Assembly (NCBI GenBank): GCA_003573635.1
Contig: QUTJ01031669.1
Location: 1 to 14,659, forward strand
Length of the DNA stretch: 14,659 nucleotides
DNA from: Goniomonas avonlea
Lineage: Eukaryota > Cryptophyceae > Goniomonadida > Goniomonadaceae
Reading direction: 5' to 3'
Each line of letters begins with the position of its first letter. Position 1 is the first letter of the stretch. The position numbers were made by a program, and so were the translations under genes. The notes under the pieces were generated by a model, which saw only the letters and a program-made list of their open reading frames with translations, was not told the DNA's origin and did no database searches. Of the stretch, positions 1-8,111 are shown piece after piece.

Positions 1-79
1 TTAACTTGAAGAGTGTATGCTAACGAATCTCGAACTCTAATCGAGGGTCAGGCGGGCTCAGGCCGCGTCCAACCCTATG

Positions 80-186
80 GGTTGGCCATGCCTTCCACCC
101 AGGGGGTGGCCATGCCTTCGACCCTAAAGGTTGGCCATTTCGACAGAGGGTTGGCCATGCCTTCAACAGAGGTTGGCCATGCCTTA
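80..186. repeat. Five-copy interspersed short repeat (GGTTGGCCATGCCTTC-like)
   Basis: Five imperfect copies of a 13-16 bp unit reading GGTTGGCCATGCCTTC begin near 80, 105, 129, 149 and 171, about 20-26 bp apart. The third copy is shortened to GGTTGGCCATTTC and the last ends in TTAA. The spacers (CACCCAGG, GACCCTAAA, GACAGAG, AACAGAG) resemble one another, so this is a decayed minisatellite rather than an array with unique spacers. The core TGGCCA is palindromic. No gene is recognised in 1-280. Confidence 0.7.
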
Positions 187-280
187 AATCGTTCAGGTAG
201 CGTTGAGGGAACATGGCCCATATGGCCCGCTACTTGTAATTTAGTAGCGTCACGATAACAAAATCTGTGGCGTCGCGACG

Positions 281-427
281 ATGGTGTTGGAGGCTCCCTC
301 GTTCGGTCGATATATTCTTGGCGCTCTGGTGATGATTGTGGGGGTGTTTTTGCCTCTTGGATATTTCTTTTTCAAAAACAAGAAGATGTTGCATGGGGCT
401 TGGAGCAGCACAAACAAAGCATATTGA
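281..427 (+). CDS. Possible small one-pass membrane protein (48 aa), unrecognised
   Basis: An ATG at 281 in good context (CGACGATGG) opens a 48-codon frame ending in TGA at 425-427. The peptide has a short polar N-terminus, a strongly hydrophobic stretch at about residues 11-31 (YILGALVMIVG, then FLPLGYFFF), and then the basic cluster KNKK at 32-35. This is the layout of a small membrane-anchored protein with a basic flank on one side. I do not recognise the family. It could be a real micro-protein, the first exon of a longer spliced gene (possible GT donors lie inside it), or chance. The next supported gene on this strand starts 1 kb downstream. Confidence 0.3.
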   Translation: MVLEAPSFGRYILGALVMIVGVFLPLGYFFFKNKKMLHGAWSSTNKAY

Positions 428-773
428 TTCCTTTGTTCGGGACTGTGCTGGGGCGACTGACGAGGTTATTGTTCGGGTTTGAATCTAGAAGCCCGACGCT
501 CTCCATTGGTTACTTTTCCAGCCCTTCCAGCATTTTTAATTTAAAGGCTGGGGTCAGTTGCACTCATTTTGGGGGATTTGCCAGGTTGTGCGGGAGAGCG
601 CGTGTAAAAACATAATGAACGAAAGAATCTGGCCTGGCGCAGATTTACTTGTTGTTTCAGCGGGTTGATCGTGTCCTCATTTTATTTGGTTAGTGGTCAC
701 TGAATAATTCGTCCTGATCCGTTGCCAGAACTTCATCTTTCAGAACTTCATCTTTCATTCAGAACTCGATCAG
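428..773. other. No gene recognised; short tandem repeat at 727-757
   Basis: There is no convincing coding exon here. A 15-bp unit, AGAACTTCATCTTTC, is repeated directly twice at about 727-757. The stretch may hold 5' regulatory or untranslated sequence for whatever lies at 774-1238 or at 1446. Confidence 0.5.
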
Positions 774-1238
774 GTGGCGTTCGATCGTGGATGGTTTTGG
801 CCGATTCTCCAGATTCAAGGGCCCTCTCTCTCTCTCTCTCCCTCTCCGTATCCCTCTCTTCATGTGTCCTTCTCTGCAACAGCCACTGACATGCTTCAGC
901 AGCAGCCAAGGCTTCAGTGTGAGTGTTTTGGGCAAAAAGAGACCTTCGAACTCTGGGCCTCTCTTTGTCGTGACATGTTGGGGTTTATGAGTATGATGAC
1001 CTTTCCTCAGAAGAGGTTCAGAGGTCCTGTTGAGATCGACCTGTCTGAAGAAAGAAAGGTCCTGGAGGTCCTGAGGAAGGTCCACACCTGGATAAGTGAT
1101 GCTGACCAGCTTGTGGTTATCTCATCACGGGATGTTCGAATTGCTGTTTTTGGAACGTACACGTATCCAGCCAGTTCAATCTTAAAACACCACGACCCAG
1201 GGTCTCAGCAACACAACATCAATGCGCTCCGAAATTGA
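774..1238 (+). CDS. Hypothetical ORF (up to 154 codons), unrecognised
   Basis: This is an open frame of 154 codons ending at a TGA. The first 30 or so codons cross a CT microsatellite and are probably not coding. A more believable start is the in-frame ATG near 891. The part from about 1006 to 1120 encodes a charged, helix-like segment (EIDLSEERKVLEVLRKV). I recognise no family. It could be an exon of an unseen spliced gene upstream of BROX, a 5' UTR ORF, or chance. The opposite strand also has a 108-codon frame here, which lowers confidence in either. Confidence 0.22.
   Translation: MAFDRGWFWPILQIQGPSLSLSPSPYPSLHVSFSATATDMLQQQPRLQCECFGQKETFELWASLCRDMLGFMSMMTFPQKRFRGPVEIDLSEERKVLEVLRKVHTWISDADQLVVISSRDVRIAVFGTYTYPASSILKHHDPGSQQHNINALRN
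823..845. repeat. (CT)n microsatellite
   Basis: A dinucleotide CT run is followed by CT-rich sequence to about 862. It is one of many dinucleotide tracts in the window. Confidence 0.85.
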
Positions 1239-1445
1239 GGAATTGGAATGTGACATTGTTTGTCTTGAGCTCTCTTCAAAAAGTAACAATGAAGGCAATC
1301 GTTCTTTCTGCAATAACAGGAACATGTGTTGTCAGCAGTAAGCTGAGGGCTTCCTATCGTTCCACAAAATAACTCAACCACCTAGCCGGCCCGAGTTATG
1401 GGGTTGGGCTCGCAGTGTGAACCGATTTCGGAACCCCCCGAGAAA
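1239..1445. other. Presumed promoter/5' UTR of the BROX-like gene
   Basis: No exon is recognised between the preceding ORF and the BROX ATG at 1446. The stretch has no obvious TATA box. It is inferred to contain the BROX 5' region only because of its position. Confidence 0.3.
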
Positions 1446-3831
1446 ATGGCAGCGACCCACATTGGTCTTGGATCCATTGAGGTGCTTGAGGATCGATGTT
1501 CCGTGATCTGACCACGCCAACAGTATCCATCTCATTTTCATTTCGGACCCCCGCTTCCACTTAGGCGCACCTCGCCCGTTGTTTTCTCAAAACGGATAAC
1601 AAGCACTAATCGTGCTGGCTCCGCTCTGCTGGACGCCTGTACCTCGTCTCGAGACAGGCTGTGCACGATCACAGGCAATGACCAAGTTGATCCTATAGCT
1701 GCGGTCCCCCCGGTTGTGTCTGAATATCTGGGGAACTTAAGGGGCTTGTTGGTGACATCAGTCGAGGCTGCCGAGGGTGCCGAGGCAAAGTTTGATTCAC
1801 CATTGCGGAGCGCGTGTGGCAAGGTTCGTTTTCTGTGATGTTTCCAACTAGCATGGGAGTGATTGATTGGCGTCCAGTTTGTGTGGACCCAATGGACGGA
1901 CGGGTCCACAGGAACTCAGGTTGGGGATGTGCTGTTCGATGCTGCTTGTTCCCTCGTCTCTGCTGCAATCTGGTGAGTTGGTGGGCTGCAGTTCACGAAC
2001 TGACTGTTTTCAGTCTTCAGCGATATGCATGTGCACGGGCTGCGAAGAAAGGGGAGGAGGAAGATGTCAAGCTCGCGTTTCGTGCGCTTGTCATTGTGCG
2101 GCTACTTGTCCTGCCGGTCTTGACGATGCTGAACCGCTGCAGGCGATCAGTTATGTTACTTTTGCGGAATCCCTGGTGCCATCTACGTTGGGCGGTGTTG
2201 CAGGTCGTTCGCAGATGATTGATTGCATGATTTTGACAGCCGTGCAGCCCTGTCACCTGACATGCAACCTCAAGCCATCAAATTCCTCAAACAGGTGCTG
2301 ACGGCACAGGCTCAAGAGGTGAATCTTGTTGTCAAAAGTTGTATTTGCTTGATATGGGACTGAAATTACTTGCAGTTGACGTTGGCGCGGGCTGAGGCAG
2401 TGGGTCACGCACTGCTGCTTGTGAGCAAGCTGGCATCCGAAGCCGCGCGCCTATACGGGGAAGCTTCTATCAGCGTCCCTTTCTCTGCTGCCACCTCTTC
2501 CGGTATTTTTATTACTGACTGAGGACGTTCTTTTTCAGACCCGTGATTTCATGTGTTTTGTAATTCTGCGTCTCCAGGGAAAAAGAACCAATTGCAGTGG
2601 AAATCGTATCTCGACATGAAGCAATTTTTCTTCACTGCTGAATCCCGGGTGTATCAGGTGAGTGTTGGATCTGTGTGGAACAGACGGAATAGATTGATCT
2701 TGCTGGTTGTGTTACTGAACATGACTTGTGTTGTGGTTGGAACAGGAACATAGGGGGCTAAGGGGCCTAAGACAGAGCACGAGACAAACTGACTTGCTGC
2801 TCTGGAGATGTGGACAACGACGCGCAGACAAACTGACATGCTCTCAGGCAATGGAGATGTGGTCTGATAAAGACAAGGAGCGAACGCCAGGGCCAGCCAT
2901 TAAGTGTTCCGCCCTTGGGATGGCTTCACTGGACAAGGTTTGTGTGGGTTGTGTGTGTGTGTGTCTACCTTGCTGCGATTTGTCTCATAGAGAGCGATTT
3001 GTCTCCTCGGATCTTGACAAGGTTTCTCTCTCTCTCTGTGTGTGTGTGTGCTGTGTGTGTGTGTGTGTTGCCGTGTCTACCTTGCTGCGACGGGTGTTTG
3101 TCTCATAGAGATTCCGCGATGCTGCCTAGATGGATTGCACGAGGAGCACCAAGGACAGTGTCAACCGTCAAAGTTTCGTCGAACTTTCAGAAAAGTTTTG
3201 TGATTTCTATTTTCGAGCCCACTGTCGCTTGTCTGTGTCAGTGTGTGCCTGTGCCTGTGCCTGCCTGCCTGTCTGTGCGTGTGTGCGCGGGTTCTGTCAG
3301 TGCTCCTTGTACCTCGAACCATGTTCATGGTTGTGCGTATGAGTGAGAGGAGACGACGATTGATACCTCAGGCCTGGCAGGTGCTGTCTGTCACTCTGAG
3401 GACAGTGAGCGAATCCTGAAAACATCGCAGGCGGTTGCAGCAGCGGCAGTCTACACAAAAGCGAGCAAGGTGTCGGAGCCTATCCCTCAGATGCAGTCCA
3501 CAGGGAGGAGGTTGAAGCTGCAGGCTGATACGTGAGTCCACCTACATCCTCCCCCCCCCCCGCTGATTTGACCCCCCCCTCACCTGCGTTCCTCCCCATA
3601 TTCCATCCTTCACCCCACACAGCACCATTATGTCCTCACCGCACACCAGTGTGTGGCGAATCGTTCATTTCCCCCTCATACGCCAACCTCCGAAAGCATT
3701 TGGGTGAGAGGCGCTTACACTGTTTTTGCAGCATCAATAGGACCAACAACCTGGTGCATCGGGCGCCCATGCCGGCGGAAGTGCCTCCAATGCCTGAACC
3801 TCAGTGCGCCTGTTGTCAAGCTCTGTGTGTG

Positions 3832-3863
<32 letters not shown>

Positions 3864-4234
3864 CATGTACGCGTGTGTCTGTGTCTGTGTCTGCGTGGAT
3901 GCCTAACCACAGTGAGCCAGTGTTGTCAAGCGTGTGTCTGTGTCTGTCTGTGTGCAAGTGCCTCCAATGCCGAACCCCGCACTCCATTGCTGGATGTGTG
4001 AGAGAGAAACACAGTGGAAGGAACCGCAGCGAGGCACTTTTGGAGTAGAGTCTTGCTGACAGTGCGCGTTTCTCATTCTGGTTGTCCTGTATTTTATCCG
4101 CTCATGATCTCCATAGGTGCACGATACCGCTGTCGCCGTTCGCGATGCCGCCGCCTGGGCAAGACTGCACGCAGGATGCGATCACGGATTTGCTCAAGTT
4201 TGTGGCCCCTCCAGAGGCGCCAGCAGCTCCGTAA
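1446..4234 (+). CDS. BROX: BROX-like Bro1-domain protein, 12 exons
   Basis: Bro1-domain proteins bind ESCRT-III (CHMP4) and act in membrane remodelling; BROX is the member consisting of little more than that domain. Proposed exons are 1446-1481, 1524-1823, 1878-1972, 2014-2095, 2143-2203, 2248-2318, 2376-2502, 2578-2657, 2848-2937, 3431-3531, 3732-3803 and 4117-4234. They join in phase to give 410 aa, matching animal BROX (about 411 aa). Landmarks in BROX order are FVWTQWTDGSTGTQV (the F-WTD signature), LTAQAQELTLARAEA, NQLQWKSYLDMKQFFFTAE, and near the C-terminus INRTNNLVHRAPMPAEVPP then PLSPFAMPPPG. The donor of exon 5 (2194 or 2203) and that of exon 11 are the least certain. Human BROX ends in a CAAX farnesylation box; this one ends PEAPAAP and has none. 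Long introns 9-11 hold microsatellites and copies of exon edges. The last exon ends 83 bp before the convergent CEP164-like gene. Confidence 0.8.
2783..2860 (+). repeat. Duplicated 3' splice-site/exon-9 edge in BROX intron 8
   Basis: AGACAAACTGACTTGCT followed by GGAGATGTGG (about 2783-2816) is repeated as AGACAAACTGACATGCT, CTCAGGCAAT, GGAGATGTGG (about 2826-2860). The second copy spans the real acceptor (CTCAG ending at 2847) and the start of exon 9. The first copy is an upstream degenerate version that lacks the AG. Confidence 0.7.
2931..3117 (+). repeat. Tandem duplication including exon-9 end and 5' splice site in BROX intron 9
   Basis: The segment starting GACAAGGTTT at the exon-9 end and donor (about 2932) runs through GT repeats, GTCTACCTTGCTGCGA and TTTGTCTCATAGAGA. 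The same order recurs from about 3015: GACAAGGTTT, CT/GT repeats, GTCTACCTTGCTGCGA (about 3075), TTTGTCTCATAGAGA (about 3099). This is an imperfect tandem duplication of roughly 85-100 bp with (GT)n and (CT)n expansion inside. Confidence 0.75.
3551..3561. repeat. Poly-C run in BROX intron 10
   Basis: Eleven consecutive C bases, followed by further short C runs (3572-3578), lie in the 200-nt intron between BROX exons 10 and 11. Runs like this are prone to length error in sequencing. Confidence 0.9.
3781..3976 (+). repeat. Copies of the exon-11 end inside BROX intron 11, with (GA)n and (GT)n
   Basis: GTGCCTCCAATGCC near the end of exon 11 (3781-3794) recurs at about 3958-3971, and TGTTGTCAAGC (about 3811) recurs at about 3922. 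Between the copies lie a (GA)n run at 3835-3863 and GT-rich tracts. The intron appears to have grown by partial duplication of its own 5' boundary plus microsatellite expansion. Confidence 0.7.
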
Positions 4235-4317
4235 TTCACTGCACAGAATTCTGGGTTGACCCCGATCAAAGAATATTGTCCACTGAATTCTAGGCATAGG
4301 CGGCATAACGCCCGCTG

Positions 4318-5103
4318 CTATCGCGACCGAAGGCTCGCGATGGCAATGACCGCAACAGAGGTGCAAAGGCTACCGCTAACAAACCCGGCCGAAAAACAAA
4401 TAAATCGCAGCGAGATCTCACGGATTCCAGCACCATGTTCGCATCTCCCAAAGGAAAGCTCATTCGGAAGGCAACCTCTGTCAGGCTCAGCGAGTTCAGG
4501 GACCAACAAATCGGGACTCAGTGAAGTTCTCCCACTGCCCCTGTTCGCGGGAGAGCGGAGGGTCTCCCTGAACTTTGTACTTGTCTTGTCGCCCCCATCC
4601 TCACCGTTGGGTTTGCTGTCGCTGGGATCCTCAGAGCCAACAGATTCTTCGCCAGCTGAAGGGTGCCCAATGCGATCTGCAAGCAATACATCAGTAAAAC
4701 CAAGGGATTGGGCGCATTTTGGCGCCCTTGACTCAGAGTTCAGAGCACCTGCTTCTTTCAATGGTCCGTCGACCTGGGACCAACGAGCGGCCTTTCTGGA
4801 TAGTTCGCACAGCGCCAAAGCACGGTACGTTTCATCCATAGGATGATCCCACATACTTTCGAGTGTCTCAGTGTTGTAAAAAAACACCTCTCCATCAGGT
4901 GCGGTCTTGCACGGCCTCCACATCTCCGGCAGCCTCGCTCGAAGACCTTCGCGAGCAACCCACAATAAGTCGGGATTAGCAACAGGATCCATCCCAAGCC
5001 ACTTAGCGTATTCATTGACAGTCTCTGCTGTAACCTCTCTTCGGCACATGGACCATTCCTGTTCTGTGATAAAGCAAGGGCTTGTTGGGCCATCCGCCGC
5101 CAT
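4318..5103 (-). CDS. Short CEP164-like WW-domain protein
   Basis: In animals CEP164 is a distal-appendage protein of the mother centriole, needed for docking and for recruiting TTBK2 at the start of ciliogenesis. The frame from ATG 5103 gives 261 aa. Residues 24-94 reproduce the CEP164 N-terminus: a leader helix (TVNEYAKWLGMDP, then LLWVAREGL) and a WW domain at about 59-88 with W62 (MWRPC), FFYN and W85 (MWDHP), followed by DETYR. The rest is low-complexity and acidic (about 150-200). Animal CEP164 is far longer with coiled coils, so this is only the head module. The hydrophobic last 30 or so residues may be intron read-through: a good GTGAGA donor lies at 4421-4416 within the frame. An alternative spliced C-terminus is possible. 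It is divergent from the ankyrin-MPPED gene (176-bp gap) and convergent with BROX. Confidence 0.72.
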   Translation of the reverse strand: MAADGPTSPCFITEQEWSMCRREVTAETVNEYAKWLGMDPVANPDLLWVAREGLRARLPEMWRPCKTAPDGEVFFYNTETLESMWDHPMDETYRALALCELSRKAARWSQVDGPLKEAGALNSESRAPKCAQSLGFTDVLLADRIGHPSAGEESVGSEDPSDSKPNGEDGGDKTSTKFRETLRSPANRGSGRTSLSPDLLVPELAEPDRGCLPNELSFGRCEHGAGIREISLRFICFSAGFVSGSLCTSVAVIAIASLRSR

Positions 5104-5279
5104 GAGCACCACAAAGCCTCGCGCGCCGATTCAGTCTAACGTTCATGATACTCGTTCTCGTAGGAGAAAAACAGAAACCCCGTAAACATTTTAATTATAT
5201 CTGATTATTTACACGGGGAAAGTCTTCGATAGTCGACAGTTACCGGAAGGCTGACTGTTTTGTTTTACACCTTTGAGTG
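5104..5279. promoter_or_regulatory. Bidirectional intergenic promoter region (CEP164-like / ANK-MPPED)
   Basis: A 176-bp gap separates two divergent start codons (ATG 5103 on minus, ATG 5280 on plus). It contains an AT-rich core near 5188-5212 (TTTTAATTATATCTGATTAT), unlike the GC-balanced flanks. Both promoters must lie here or overlap the genes. No specific factor site is recognised. Confidence 0.4.
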
Positions 5280-6687
5280 ATGGCCGCGAAAAGCTACAAC
5301 CAAGGTTGATGTTAGCTCCTTCGTGTTAGAGTTTGGTATTCATTTTCGCACAGAGGTTTACTTTGCTGCTCGCTCCGGGGATGTTGTTGCTCTGCAGGAC
5401 CTTCTCAGACGCTTTTGTCCGAACGGTTTCACTAACGACAGCACACCACTCCATGTCGCCAGCTACTACGGCCATCTCGACGCTGTCACGGCACTCTTGG
5501 CCGCCGGCGCGCGCACAGATGCCATTAATTCCTACGGTTTAACGCCGATTCAGGAGGCAAAAACGGCGGAAATCAAACAGGCGCTGTCGGCTCCACCACC
5601 AACACCTGCCCCAGCACCCCCACCCGAAGTCGAATGGAAAGGGTTTGCAGATGCAAATGTCCCTCTGCGTAAAGGGGGCAAACGTGTGGTTCGAGTCATT
5701 CACATCTCGGACACCCACTGCCGCTTCGACCCCGGAGCCGTTCCTCCTGGCGACATCCTTATTCACAGTGGCGATTTCACAAACAGAGGTGAGAGCATGA
5801 ATCCTCTGTCAATCCTTTATTAATTCCAATATAGGGGCGAAGGAAGAGATTGCACTTTTTCAGGACTTTCTGTCTCGACTTCCGCACCGACACAAAGTGC
5901 TCATTTGTGGCAACCATGAAATAGGACTTGACAAATGGAGTCCTGAGCAGGTACGCGTGCCTGGTGTCAGCGTGGTCTTTCTTTCCTCTGTTCACAGACC
6001 TCCGTCAGATTCAAGGATTGTTTCCTGGTTGTGTCTATCTGCAGGATTCTGAGGTTACGGTTGAGGGCATCCGAATCTATGGTAAGTGCACAGCAACCTA
6101 GTCCCGGTCTCAACCTTTACAGGGACCCCCTGGACAACCATTTGGCAAGCATTTCATGGTGAGGATCACGAGGGGTCTCTCGGCGCGAGGTACGCATCGT
6201 TTGTCGTCTGGTGAGGCTGACCAGACTCAGATTCCAGCACATTCCGCGTGATCTCGACATTCTCGTCTCGCACACCCCACCGTTCGCTGTGATGGACAAG
6301 GCTTGGGTTGAGCGTACTGGCCAGACGGTCTGAGCTACCTATTGCGCTGTTCCCTTGCAGGGCTAACAGAATCCCAGGGAAAGTGTGGTGTGTGTGGAAA
6401 GCTCCACCCCCATTTTGAGCATTGGGGTTCGCAGTGTCTGATGAAACGTGTGCAAGAGGTTGCCCCAAAGCTGCACCTGTTCGGGCATGTTCATGACGAT
6501 ATTGGCATTCTCAATGGAGCTGCCGTGGTAGGCAATTCGTGGCCCTTTTGCCTTTTCTCACAACGTTGATTGTCATGCTTGGCTTTTAACGGTTCTTACA
6601 CACGAACAGGGGTGTCCTGGGACGACGTTTGTCAACTCTGCGGTGGACATCAAACACAAGTGCCATGTTATCGACTGTTTCTTGTAA
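5280..6687 (+). CDS. Ankyrin-repeat / MPPED-type metallophosphoesterase fusion, 8 exons
   Basis: Exons 5280-5304, 5354-5788, 5835-5950, 6009-6081, 6123-6189, 6231-6313, 6361-6527 and 6610-6687 join in phase to give 347 aa. Residues 10-85 hold about two ankyrin repeats (YFAARSGDVVALQDLL; DSTPLHVASYYGHLDAV; GLTPIQEA), followed by a Pro/Ala linker (88-100). Residues 120-347 are a calcineurin-like phosphoesterase of the MPPED1/2 (239FB) type. All metal-ligand motifs are present: D128-x-H130 (HISDTH), GD149FTNRG, GN180HE, H253 (SHTPP) and GH309VH311. MPPED landmarks YLQDSEVTVEGIRIYGTPW and FVNSAVD also match. Such enzymes are dinuclear-metal phosphodiesterases; the substrate here is unknown. The start was chosen because the ATG exon joins in frame to the ankyrin exon; the ankyrin frame has no ATG of its own. 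An insertion at about 267-292 is rich in Cys and His. Confidence 0.88.
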
Positions 6688-6924
6688 CTCTGCACGTTGC
6701 CCAGACTGCTTTCTGAAAACGGAAAGCATTATTGGCGGCTCCCCTAATTGTCCACCATGTATGGATGGGCGAGAAAAACCACAAGCCAATGGACACGTAC
6801 TGGCCGGTTTCCGTCTCACAATCCTTCACGTTAACCATCGTTTTCCTCAAGAAAACGTAGCGAGCAGGGCGTAAAAGTAGCGACAATTCGCGCAACATCT
6901 TCAGCTTACGTGAACCGAGACCAA
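6688..6924. other. Convergent 3' intergenic stretch
   Basis: This gap of 237 bp lies between the stop codons of the ANK-MPPED gene (+) and ALKBH6 (-). It must carry both 3' UTRs. No coding exon is supported, and no canonical AATAAA was seen on the plus strand. Confidence 0.5.
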
Positions 6925-7936
6925 TCACCGCCGTCCAAGAAAAGAGAGTGCACCAGCAGGCCGAAGAATTTTAGGGACCACTCGAATTGTGAGTGATACC
7001 CGAGTGCCTCTGTCAAGACAGTCACCAAGTTTCATCCCTGGCACAGCACCTAGGTTTTTTACAGTCTCGTCGATCGTGTCCTGGGATACTTCCCTGATTT
7101 CGTGCTTCAGTGCGGTGTACGCGTCGCGTGTGAACAGCAGCAGACTGCGCGGCATGAGGAGCAATTTGAAGCAAGCATCCTCGGCTTCAGGGATGGGAGA
7201 ATCCAGTGTTGGGGCACTTGGTTCGGACATGGCATCTGATTGATCCATAACTGAAGCGGATCGAGACAACGGGGTAAACGACATCACTGTGTGGGACCCA
7301 AGGCTGATTATGGCCTGCTCGGCGCTTATGAGACGCAGTGAAAGCAGCGTGACTCAGGATACTTACCACAAGGGGTTGGTAAAGCGGACCGTCGGTGTGC
7401 CCCTGTAAACAACATGTCATTTGCAACAGCACGCGAGTCGAGCGCTCTCACCATAATCCCTTGGCCAGGTGTGTACTCGTTAACAAGGCTGAAACGTGTC
7501 ACAAACATAGTTAAACGAAGGAACACTTTGCTTACCAATGGTTCGGACATTCAGAAAAGAACTGATCCTTTTCAAACAACTGTTTCATGTACTTCTCCAA
7601 CCAAAAGGGAACCTTTGTTTTGAGCATGCCCTTGGAGTGCGGGGTGCCACCTGCGCACACAGTCATTTGTGCTTAAAGACACTGAACATACCCCAGTTCT
7701 GTAAACGACGGTTTTTCAGCTGTTTCCAGGTCCCAGCGGAAGCTCCGTTGATGTTTTCAAGGAGCTCCTGAGGGTCCATAAGACAAAGAAAGCAAACTCC
7801 GATCGCGCACAGTCTCCTCTTCCACATCCAGGTAATCAGGCACATAGTAAACTGTCTCAGCAACCCCATGCACTCTGTGCGATTCAATCGAGGCCAGGCC
7901 TTTGCCAAGGATTGGGGAGCTGGCGGCTGCAGCCAT
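6925..7936 (-). CDS. ALKBH6: AlkB homologue 6, 2-oxoglutarate/Fe(II) dioxygenase, 6 exons
   Basis: Exons in coding order are 7936-7811, 7767-7692, 7650-7536, 7488-7452, 7402-7367 and 7314-6925. They join in phase to give 259 aa (human ALKBH6 is about 238). Introns are 43, 41, 47, 49 and 52 nt, all GT-AG. Family landmarks in order: YYVPDYL, WKQLKNRRLQNWGG, LVNEYTPGQGIM, DGPLYQP, ISLGSHTVMSF, RGTRVSLTIR near the end. The Fe(II) ligands are visible as H120-x-D122 (GHTDG) and H201 (LKHEI). R235 and R241 of RVSLTIR form the 2-oxoglutarate-binding R-x5-R motif. ALKBH6 is a conserved but poorly understood AlkB member, proposed to act on nucleic acids. The segment between core strands (about 145-175) is acidic/Ser-rich and variable, as in other members. 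It shares a 175-bp divergent promoter gap with the polyketide synthase gene. Confidence 0.93.
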
Positions 7937-8111
7937 GTTTGGCGGTGGTACACTCCTACGGTAGCCTTTTCGAATACAAATAACAACCCCGGAGAAATCT
8001 TACCAAGTCGTGATCGATCAAAAAAAAATGTGACAAAAATGCGGAGATCCTTTGGAGCTCACAGCAAGATCTCGGAGGTCTTGGACTGCAAGTCGCTGCA
8101 CCTGCCGACCA
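7937..8111. promoter_or_regulatory. Bidirectional intergenic promoter region (ALKBH6 / type III PKS)
   Basis: A 175-bp gap lies between the divergent start codons at 7936 (-) and 8112 (+). It includes an A-rich stretch at about 8020-8038. An out-of-frame ATG at 8039 and an ATG-TGA at 8028 precede the chosen PKS start and could act as upstream start codons. No specific binding site is recognised. Confidence 0.4.

Noticed and set aside
80-186. Regularly spaced short repeats resembling a CRISPR array
   Set aside because: Repeats are only 13-16 bp and imperfect, spacers resemble one another, there are no cas genes, and the DNA is eukaryotic.
2728-3346. Overlapping plus-strand frames rich in Cys and Val
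   Set aside because: They are produced by (GT)n microsatellites inside BROX intron 9.
3532-4048. Several 60-130 codon frames on both strands
   Set aside because: They run through poly-C, (GA)n and (GT)n tracts in BROX introns 10 and 11. Only 3732-3803 fits as an exon.
4256-4846. 196-codon plus-strand frame
   Set aside because: It is the antisense shadow of the CEP164-like gene, whose WW domain and leader helix are clearly on the minus strand.
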